Assembly (NCBI GenBank): GCA_913057785.1
Contig: CAJXPD010000060.1
Coordinates: 1-41,887 of the forward strand
Length of the DNA stretch: 41,887 bases
DNA from: an uncultured Lewinella sp.
Lineage (GTDB): Bacteria > Bacteroidota > Bacteroidia > Chitinophagales > Saprospiraceae
Direction: 5' to 3'
The translations under genes were made by a program, and so were the position numbers. Below, piece after piece: positions 36,132 through 41,887 of this stretch; position 1 is the first letter of the stretch; each line of letters begins with the position of its first letter. The notes beneath the pieces were generated by a model. That model worked only from the letters and a program-made list of their open reading frames with translations, had not been told where the DNA came from and ran no database searches.

Positions 36132-37952
36132 ATGGATCAGGCCGGACAAGGGCGTTTGTCCAGTGCTGGTAAGCGGAATCAAGATGTACTCAAGGAAGGA
36201 GTTGAAAAGCTCACTTTGATTTCTGCTTCTCAGGCAATACTTCGCTCTGAACTCTCATTTGAAACTCAAGACCCATTTACAGGAGCAATCCCTGTGAAGG
36301 ACACTGTACGTACTAGTAGCAAGAATCTTCACCAGGATCGCTTCCACTGCTCGGAAACCGAGCGAGAATTCTTATTGAACAAGATCTCCATTCTAGAGAA
36401 CGAGCTACAAGAAGTTCAACAGGAAAATTCTTCCAACAAAAATTACCTAGCAAATCTAAGTCACGAAATCCGCAATAGCGTTAATACTATTGTAGGTATG
36501 ACCAGTCTCTTGCATGATGACGTTACTGCCGATAAGCAGCAGCAGTATCTTGGACATTTGAAACAAGCAAGCGACCTCTTACTTGCCATGATGACAAATG
36601 CCCTGGAGCTGGGAAAAATGGACAGGGGACAAATTGAACCCTCTCTCAAAAGATTTGATCTGATTGCACTACTTAATTCTCTAGCTAAAACCACAGAATT
36701 CCGCCTATGGGAAAAACCTGTACACTTTAAGTACTACCTATCCCCAGAATTACCTACAGACTTACTGGGGGATAAAGTTTTGCTTTATCAGATTCTACTG
36801 AACCTACTAGGCAATGCTATCAAGTTTACCGAGAAGGGGCAAATTAGTTTTTCCATTGAACCTATCGCCACACAGTCTAACATCTGTTGGATAGCATTTA
36901 ACATTACGGATACGGGAATTGGTTTTTCTCCAAAGATGAAATCTCAGATCTTCAAGCGCTTCGAACAGAGTGGTCAAGTGAAATATCGACAGCAAGGTGC
37001 AGGACTGGGTTTAGCCATTTCAAAGAACATACTTGATCTACTGGGGGGCAATATTGAGGTTAAAAGTGAAGTAGGTAAAGGTTCAAGTTTCACCGTACAA
37101 CTTCCATTTAGACTCAAAGAGAAGACACAGACTAAAGAGAAGACAACATCTGGATTTGCTCCTGTAAGCCCTCTTGGCCTAAAGCGAATCTTGGTGGTGG
37201 AGGACAACCCGCTTAATCAGGTTTATCTTCAATCGGTTTTGGAAAGAATGGGCTATCAGGTATGTTGTGTGGACACCGGAGTCAAAGCCACTGAGAAGCT
37301 CGATCAGCAAATCTTTGACCTAGCCTTCATAGACTTGAGGATTCCGTTGAAAAATGGTTTCGAAACTTGCATTCATCTTCGTAATTCAGCTGCTGTCACC
37401 AATCGTACCATCCCAGTGATTGCTACGAGTGGTTCAACCTCTATGGCGGATCATGAAAAGGCAAAAGCCGTGGGGATGGATGACTATCTGACCAAACCCT
37501 TTAGCCCACAGGATATCTTTGCCGTTCTACAAAAACATGAAAAAAGATACCTGGCCAAGCACACGCCGGCTTCCTTTCAATTTTCCCCGGTATTTGATCA
37601 TTTACGCTTGCAGGAGTTGTACATGAACAACTATGATCAAGTCAATCTGATGTTCGACATCTTTTTGAAGAATACACCTAATAGTTTTGCTCAAATAGAA
37701 AACCAATGGGAAACAGAGGATTGGCTATCCTTGAACGACTCTGTACATAAGATCAAACCCACCTTCAGCATGGTTGGATTGAATTACGTTAGTAATATAG
37801 CCAAACAACTGGAGGACCAGAGTCAACAGTGCCATACAGGCTCGAGAATGAAGGAGAGTTTTCAGCGATTCAAAGCCGCGGTTCTAGAAAGTCTCCATTT
37901 AGTAGCATCAGAAAAAAAGAAACTAGAAGAATTTCAATTCATAAATCCCTAA
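36132..37952 (+). CDS. Soluble hybrid histidine kinase (HisKA-HATPase-REC-HPt)
   Basis: 606 residues with no transmembrane segment. A short N-terminal region of unknown type and a coiled coil (about 75-105) lead to HisKA with His111 in NLSHEIRNSVNTIVG. HATPase_c follows: N box LLNLLGNAIKFTEKG, G1 DTGIGFSPK, F box FKRFEQSG and G2 GAGLGLAISKNIL. A receiver domain (about 352-470) has Asp401 in LAFIDLRIPLKNGF and LTKPF. The C-terminal HPt has His539 in DSVHKIKPTFSMVG. This gives a full His-Asp-His relay within one chain, which then needs a separate receiver, most simply the LytTR regulator 6 bp downstream. The input signal is unknown; lack of membrane anchoring implies a cytosolic cue or a partner sensor. 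Confidence 0.92.
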   Translation: MDQAGQGRLSSAGKRNQDVLKEGVEKLTLISASQAILRSELSFETQDPFTGAIPVKDTVRTSSKNLHQDRFHCSETEREFLLNKISILENELQEVQQENSSNKNYLANLSHEIRNSVNTIVGMTSLLHDDVTADKQQQYLGHLKQASDLLLAMMTNALELGKMDRGQIEPSLKRFDLIALLNSLAKTTEFRLWEKPVHFKYYLSPELPTDLLGDKVLLYQILLNLLGNAIKFTEKGQISFSIEPIATQSNICWIAFNITDTGIGFSPKMKSQIFKRFEQSGQVKYRQQGAGLGLAISKNILDLLGGNIEVKSEVGKGSSFTVQLPFRLKEKTQTKEKTTSGFAPVSPLGLKRILVVEDNPLNQVYLQSVLERMGYQVCCVDTGVKATEKLDQQIFDLAFIDLRIPLKNGFETCIHLRNSAAVTNRTIPVIATSGSTSMADHEKAKAVGMDDYLTKPFSPQDIFAVLQKHEKRYLAKHTPASFQFSPVFDHLRLQELYMNNYDQVNLMFDIFLKNTPNSFAQIENQWETEDWLSLNDSVHKIKPTFSMVGLNYVSNIAKQLEDQSQQCHTGSRMKESFQRFKAAVLESLHLVASEKKKLEEFQFINP

Positions 37953-37958
37953 GATTAA

Positions 37959-38687
37959 ATGCGTTGCCTAATTGTTGATGATGAAGAAATGTCTCGGATG
38001 CACATCCAAGGGATCTGCCACAGAATTCCTGATGTCGAAATTGTAGGAATATTTGACAATGCACTTGCTGCAAACAGCTATCTTTCTCAACATCCAGTGG
38101 ACCTAATTTTTCTTGATATTGAGATGCCAGATTGTTCTGGCATTGAGTTCGTCAAGAACATGGATCAAGTCCCCGGCATTATCTTTACGACCGCTAAAGA
38201 GAACTATGCCATCAAAGCATTTGATCTTATTGATCACGTAGTAGACTATATCGTAAAACCTGTGGCAAGCATGCGTTTACTGCGAGCCATCAACCGCTTC
38301 AGAGCTCAAAGAAATGGGCAAACTGAGGCAGAAATGCCTACTACCTCCTCTCCTATTCAAGCTTACCCAAATGACAATTTTGTTTTTGTAAAATCAGAGA
38401 AACGTTTGGTGAGAATCAATCTTGATGAGTTACTTTATGTTGAAACTACTGGAGACTACTCCATCTTTAAATTGCAGAATGGACAGCAGTTTGTCGTCCA
38501 ATCTTCTCTAAAGAATATCGGTAGCAAAATTCAGCATCCAAACTTCATCAAGGTACACCGATCTTATATTGTCAACCTAAATAAGATCGTAGATATTGAA
38601 GAAAACACCTTAGTCATAGATCGGAAAGTGATTCCGATCAGTCGAGCCCATCGAGCAGGGCTTTTAGAGCGCATCATGCCAATTTAA
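37959..38687 (+). CDS. LytTR-family response regulator
   Basis: 242 residues. The receiver domain (1-120) has the acidic pair in LIVDDEEMS, phosphoacceptor Asp53 in LIFLDIEMPDCSGIEF and the switch Lys in YIVKPVASM. A linker leads to the LytTR DNA-binding domain (about 140-240): FVFVKSEKRLVRINLDELLY, ETTGDYSIF, and IKVHRSYIVNLNKIVDIEEN. LytTR proteins bind direct repeats upstream of, among others, exopolysaccharide and competence genes. It starts 6 bp after the hybrid kinase and is very probably its output. LytTR regulators usually pair with LytS-type kinases, so a HisKA-HPt partner is a less common arrangement. Confidence 0.93.
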   Translation: MRCLIVDDEEMSRMHIQGICHRIPDVEIVGIFDNALAANSYLSQHPVDLIFLDIEMPDCSGIEFVKNMDQVPGIIFTTAKENYAIKAFDLIDHVVDYIVKPVASMRLLRAINRFRAQRNGQTEAEMPTTSSPIQAYPNDNFVFVKSEKRLVRINLDELLYVETTGDYSIFKLQNGQQFVVQSSLKNIGSKIQHPNFIKVHRSYIVNLNKIVDIEENTLVIDRKVIPISRAHRAGLLERIMPI

Positions 38688-38714
38688 CCTGTTATTAGCC
38701 TGAATTTGTTGAGG

Positions 38715-38750
38715 TGGAATTAATGACGTCCTATGGCTTTATTAATTCCA
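38715..38750. terminator. Possible terminator between the LytTR and GT2 genes
   Basis: TGGAATTAAT (38715-38724) pairs perfectly with ATTAATTCCA (38741-38750), with a 16-nt loop. It lies between convergent gene ends. AT-rich stem, no T-run; weak support. Confidence 0.4.
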
Positions 38751-38787
38751 ACCAACTTATTTAGTACTTCACTAGACCTAAGCACCA

Positions 38788-39978
38788 TCAAGCCTGGCTT
38801 GCCCGTTTTGCCTTTTCCCAATTCACACTTTGCTTCTTTCTAATGTACCTGAAGAATCCAGCATATACGGCATAATTCATTATGCAAAAGTACAAGGGCA
38901 CGAAGAATCCTGGAATTGATATTTTTCGATCTTGCATGCGGTATCCAAGCAGTGCTTGCAGATAGAACCCAAATTGTAGCAAAAGCATAATTTTAAACAA
39001 AATAGAGTCCGTGAAGTAAGCCAAATATAGATTGCTGACAAAAGCAAGCGGCAAAGCCAGTGGAGCCAAGGTCCAACGCAGGACTCGATGAGAAATATAT
39101 TGAAAGGATAAACGGCCATACTGAAATATATTCAGCAATGGAAGTAATCTAGACATGGCTTGGAACCCTCCTGCACAAATTCTCACCTTACGCTTCAACT
39201 CTTCCTGTAGATTAGCAGAAGGCTCCTCTTCGGCATAGGCATTCGGTTCGTAGGCTACGCGAGAACCAGCTTGGGCAATCTTCAAAGTCTGTTCAAAATC
39301 ATCTAATATAGCATCAGCGGGAACCGGTTGGAACAAGGAGGTTCTGATGGCATACAATTCGCCAGCCGCCCCCACCACACTGTAGAAGCGCGCATCCAAG
39401 TTCTTCAATAGCGATTCATATTTCCAATACAAGCCTACTCCCGCTCCGCTCGCCGCCTTCTCTCCTTCTTGACGAACTCGCTTTTCACCCGCCACTGCCC
39501 CAATACATGCCTCTTCAAAATGGCGAATCAGTCGCTTTACACTCTTGGGGTTCAAAAATGTATTGGCATCAGTGAAGACGACATAGTCGGTATCGACGTA
39601 TTTCATAGCGCGCTTTACTGCGGCTATCTTGCCCCGCCGTACGGGTTCATGTAGATACAATATTTGCTGCTCATTCGCTAGAATCTCCGCTGAACGATCA
39701 TTGGAACCATCCGTAATAAAGAGGACTTGCAATTGATCTTCTGGATAGTCCAGTTCAAAGCAATTTTTTAGCTTATCAGGTAAAATATCCGCTTCGTTAT
39801 AGGCAGCTATTAAAAGGGTAACCCCAGGCCAATCTTTCTCATCCACCATAGAAGTGGAAGCTTTCGATCTAGTCCAATATTCCTTCACCTTTACAAGTAG
39901 CCAGATTACAAGCCCATACCCCAAGTAGGTGTACACGCAGATCGAGAGAGAAACAAAGAAAATCGTTGCCACTATCAC
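38788..39978 (-). CDS. Membrane glycosyltransferase family 2
   Basis: 396 residues. An N-terminal transmembrane helix (about 3-30) precedes the GT-A catalytic domain: VTLLIAAYNEADILPDKLKN, LFITDGSNDRSAEIL (first Asp), VVFTDANTFL (DxD-like nucleotide-sugar and metal site) and the acceptor-region DDFEQTLKIA. Three to four C-terminal transmembrane helices (from about 295) resemble EPS/hyaluronan-type processive enzymes. It probably elongates or initiates a surface polysaccharide. It is the most downstream gene of a four-gene minus-strand glycan locus. Confidence 0.9.
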   Translation of the reverse strand: MIVATIFFVSLSICVYTYLGYGLVIWLLVKVKEYWTRSKASTSMVDEKDWPGVTLLIAAYNEADILPDKLKNCFELDYPEDQLQVLFITDGSNDRSAEILANEQQILYLHEPVRRGKIAAVKRAMKYVDTDYVVFTDANTFLNPKSVKRLIRHFEEACIGAVAGEKRVRQEGEKAASGAGVGLYWKYESLLKNLDARFYSVVGAAGELYAIRTSLFQPVPADAILDDFEQTLKIAQAGSRVAYEPNAYAEEEPSANLQEELKRKVRICAGGFQAMSRLLPLLNIFQYGRLSFQYISHRVLRWTLAPLALPLAFVSNLYLAYFTDSILFKIMLLLQFGFYLQALLGYRMQDRKISIPGFFVPLYFCIMNYAVYAGFFRYIRKKQSVNWEKAKRASQA

Positions 39979-40066
39979 ATCTTTTTTGGGTGTGAATAAT
40001 TTAGTTGTGTAAGGTGTAGTTTCTCTTGTTTTATCGTAGTGGAGGTATGTAGCGTTGATTGAGGTC

Positions 40067-40081
40067 GGATCACACTGATCC
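40067..40081 (-). terminator. Small hairpin after the acyltransferase gene
   Basis: GGATCA (40067-40072) pairs with TGATCC (40076-40081) around a 3-nt loop; it abuts the stop codon at 40081-40083. There is no T-run, so it may be an RNA-stability element. Confidence 0.35.
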
Positions 40082-40617
40082 TATATTAAACTATCGGAGT
40101 ATGCGTTCAATTTCTTTATCGGTTTAGCTGGAACCCCGGCCACTAGGGTATCTGGAGGAACATCTTTGGTCACGATGGAACCCGGTGCAATAGCTGCTCC
40201 CTTATGCACTCGAACCCCCTTCAGAATAATGGCTCGCGTGCCCACCTTAACAAAGTCCTCCAGGATTACAGGCGCTGACTCTCCTGGTAAGGTTCGATCC
40301 TGCAAATCGTGAAAATCTCCGTCCATAATGTGTACAAAGGGAGCTAATCTGCAATGGTTACCAATCGTCACTGAATTCGTGGCAGCGATCATGGCACCAT
40401 TGATCCAACAATCCTCTCCAATCGACAATTTAGCTCCAGCTTGCACCGCAAGCCTACAGCGATGTATATCCGACCGAAGCTCAGTACGGTCACCAATGCG
40501 GAGCATGCCTTCATTTTGTATGGAGGGGCGTTTCAACAAAGAAACATCCTTCCCCAAGGTATTTACCCCCTGCAACAGCCATCGATTTTTGAGTTTATTC
40601 CACAATTGCTTGAACAT
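40081..40617 (-). CDS. Left-handed beta-helix (hexapeptide) acyltransferase
   Basis: 178 residues. Hexapeptide repeats are visible (LSIGEDCWINGAMIAATNSV, TIGNHCRLAPFVHIMDGDFH, FVKVGTRAIILKGVRVHKGA, AIAPGSIVTKDVPPD), ending in the family signature LVAGVPAKPIKKLN. This is the WbbJ/VatD/CysE-type fold of O-acetyl or N-acetyl transferases acting on sugars in O-antigen or EPS biosynthesis. A short N-terminal extension (about 45 residues, MFKQLWNKLKNRWLLQGVNT) may contact membranes or partners. It follows its paralogue by 12 bp. Confidence 0.9.
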   Translation of the reverse strand: MFKQLWNKLKNRWLLQGVNTLGKDVSLLKRPSIQNEGMLRIGDRTELRSDIHRCRLAVQAGAKLSIGEDCWINGAMIAATNSVTIGNHCRLAPFVHIMDGDFHDLQDRTLPGESAPVILEDFVKVGTRAIILKGVRVHKGAAIAPGSIVTKDVPPDTLVAGVPAKPIKKLNAYSDSLI

Positions 40618-40629
40618 ACTATTTATCAG

Positions 40630-41241
40630 TTAGATAGCCTTAAGTTGTCTAATCGGTTTGGCAGGCACCCCTGCTACCAATGTATAGGGAGGAACATCTT
40701 CATGCACTACGGCTCCAACTGCTACCACTGCTCCTTTACCTATTCTAACCCCTTTCATAATCATCGCCCGGGTTGCTAACCAGGCATCTTCTTCTATAAT
40801 GATCGCCGAAGAGTTTTGCCCCTTGCGTTGACCCAATCCAAAATCATCGTGGTCCATAATTTGTACCATTGGCGCCAGATAACAATTCTTGCCTATACGG
40901 ACTTCCTTTTCGGCAGAAATCAAAGCCCCGTTAATGTACGCACCATCTCCGATTGTCAATAAGCCTTTTCGACCTACCAAAATCTGGGTGGGGTTGATGT
41001 TGGACCAAATACGAACCAGTTGTCCCAACTCAAGTCGCCCCCTCTGTTGCACAGTTGGTTTACCTTTAGCAAACACTAGCCTGCCCTTCCAATTTGCCTT
41101 TCGGAAATAAAACTTACCGCGAACAAAACTGCTGGTCAAGTGCCTCAGTCTATTCAGCAAGCGCCAGGAACTCACTCCAATAGAGGGAGCATCATCTGCA
41201 TTCCTGATCTTCTGCCATTCTCTCCTAAGCAAATCTCTCAT
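40630..41241 (-). CDS. Left-handed beta-helix acyltransferase (paralogue of neighbour)
   Basis: 203 residues. The hexapeptide region (from about 85) reads LLTIGDGAYINGALISAEKE, RIGKNCYLAPMVQIMDHDDF, WLATRAMIMKGVRIGKGAVV and ends TLVAGVPAKPIRQLKA. It is clearly paralogous to the 40081-40617 product (compare INGAMIAATNSVTIG and LAPFVHIMD), so the pair arose by tandem duplication and may acetylate different sugars. The N-terminus is about 25 residues longer and basic. It overlaps the upstream GT2 gene by 17 bp, implying translational coupling. Confidence 0.9.
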   Translation of the reverse strand: MRDLLRREWQKIRNADDAPSIGVSSWRLLNRLRHLTSSFVRGKFYFRKANWKGRLVFAKGKPTVQQRGRLELGQLVRIWSNINPTQILVGRKGLLTIGDGAYINGALISAEKEVRIGKNCYLAPMVQIMDHDDFGLGQRKGQNSSAIIIEEDAWLATRAMIMKGVRIGKGAVVAVGAVVHEDVPPYTLVAGVPAKPIRQLKAI

Positions 41242-41887
41242 CGACCTTCATTTTCTTTGATCCGAGATGCCACCTTACTCCCTTTATGATTGCCTGAACG
41301 TGCTCCTTCTCACCTTTTCGCCAATGCTTCAATAAGTGCCATGGCACACCGATGGACAAGAAATAAAGCACAAACAAATAGTAGGAAAAGCCGGTGTACC
41401 AGTTTCGCATAAAGAGCCACCGATTTCTAAACATGTAGTAAGTCTTCAAGGGATTTGTTTTCCCGATGGAGCTTGACTCTCGGTGATGGATATAAGAATC
41501 TGATGTGTAATGTATTTCCCAGCCGGCGGCCCGTACCGCTTCGCAAAAATCCAATTCCTCATAATACAGGAAGTAGTCTTCCGATAACAATCCTACCCGC
41601 TCAAATACCTCCCTTCGGACTAACATGCAAGCACCATGCGCGAAGTACGTTCTTCCACTGCGATCAAAAGAGCCATCATCAAGCTTCTGCTTGGCTGGGT
41701 TGAGGCCTCTTCCTGTGAAACGATGAATCCCGTTGATTCCTGCATATTGCAAAGTACCAGGGGAATCAGCATAGTAGATTTTGGGGCTAACAATACCAAT
41801 TCGTTGATTCTCATCCAGCAATCGAACCATAGGCCCTAAGAAGTCTTGAGGGACCAAAGTATCATTATTGATCAACAGGACGTACTG
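41225..41887 (-). CDS. Glycosyltransferase family 2, rhamnosyltransferase-like (5' end outside window)
   Basis: The frame is open to the right edge; the visible part begins QYVLLINNDTLVP, the GT2 DxD region, so the N-terminal catalytic strand is outside and the TTG at 41875 is not a start. Then follow GIVSPKIYYADSPGTLQYAG, RTYFAHGACMLVRREVFERV, YYEELDFCEAVRAAGWEIHY (acceptor-side ED-type motif) and IHHRESSSIG, as in WbbL-like dTDP-rhamnosyl transferases. A hydrophobic helix near the C-terminus (SYYLFVLYFLSIGVPW) suggests membrane association. Its 3' end overlaps the acyltransferase gene by 17 bp. It belongs to the same glycan operon. Confidence 0.88.
   Translation of the reverse strand, partial: QYVLLINNDTLVPQDFLGPMVRLLDENQRIGIVSPKIYYADSPGTLQYAGINGIHRFTGRGLNPAKQKLDDGSFDRSGRTYFAHGACMLVRREVFERVGLLSEDYFLYYEELDFCEAVRAAGWEIHYTSDSYIHHRESSSIGKTNPLKTYYMFRNRWLFMRNWYTGFSYYLFVLYFLSIGVPWHLLKHWRKGEKEHVQAIIKGVRWHLGSKKMKVDERFA

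Overview
The window reads as ordinary chromosome from a Bacteroidota bacterium, most likely close to Saprospiraceae/Lewinella. This is inferred from a secreted protein with a type IX secretion (T9SS) C-terminal sorting domain, several upstream matches to the Bacteroidota -7 element TAnnTTTG, almost no Shine-Dalgarno sequences, a BshC bacillithiol enzyme, a PorT-like beta-barrel protein, and Bacteroidota-typical families (DUF3810, PadR plus prefix-domain FtsX permease). I found no tRNA, rRNA, CRISPR array, insertion sequence or phage gene. Coding density is high, and both window edges cut a gene.

Layout. 1-2.8 kb: the end of an outer-membrane beta-barrel gene, a terminator, then a tight three-gene cassette (ECF sigma factor, single-pass anti-sigma-like protein with an internal repeat, exported beta-strand-repeat protein). 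2.9-6.2 kb: glycerol kinase, and divergently BshC. 6.2-9.5 kb: a 372-bp spacer ending in three tandem copies of a 26-bp repeat, then a PadR regulator and a large FtsX/MacB-like permease. 9.5-16.1 kb, all minus strand: TrmH, a lipoprotein with a periplasmic-binding-protein fold, GuaA, a polytopic glycosyltransferase-like protein, a short Spo0M/arrestin-like protein and a small conserved protein. 16.1-18.3 kb: a two-gene iron-sulfur electron-transfer module (membrane dicluster protein plus CCG-domain protein), facing a phosphoribosyltransferase across a palindrome-rich spacer. 19.0-23.7 kb: a patatin-like lipase, a secreted multidomain protein (cupredoxin, two lamin-tail domains, Calx-beta, OB-like, T9SS signal) and a CtlX-type hydrolase. 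23.9-29.1 kb: a secreted protein of unknown function, a SUI1/eIF1 homologue, a DUF3810 membrane protein with a HEMGH motif, thioredoxin, then DUF58, PPK2 and Hsp15-like S4 genes. 29.1-34.7 kb: two tandem 444-residue exported proteins that are diverged paralogues, then gyrA. 35.1-38.7 kb: MiaE, then a soluble hybrid histidine kinase with a LytTR response regulator. 38.8 kb to the end: a polysaccharide locus (membrane GT2, two tandem left-handed beta-helix acyltransferases, the end of a second GT2).

How the genes may work together. Clear functional units are the sigma/anti-sigma/effector cassette, the PadR-permease pair, the guaA-lipoprotein-trmH run, the Fe-S pair, the kinase/LytTR pair (possibly controlling the neighbouring exopolysaccharide genes; inference only) and the glycan genes. 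No obviously new defence or mobile system is visible. The least explained signals are the triple repeat before padR, the repeat-bearing anti-sigma-like protein and its exported partner, the diverged 444-residue paralogue, the cupredoxin/lamin-tail surface protein, and the unexplained palindromes upstream of the Fe-S and kinase operons.
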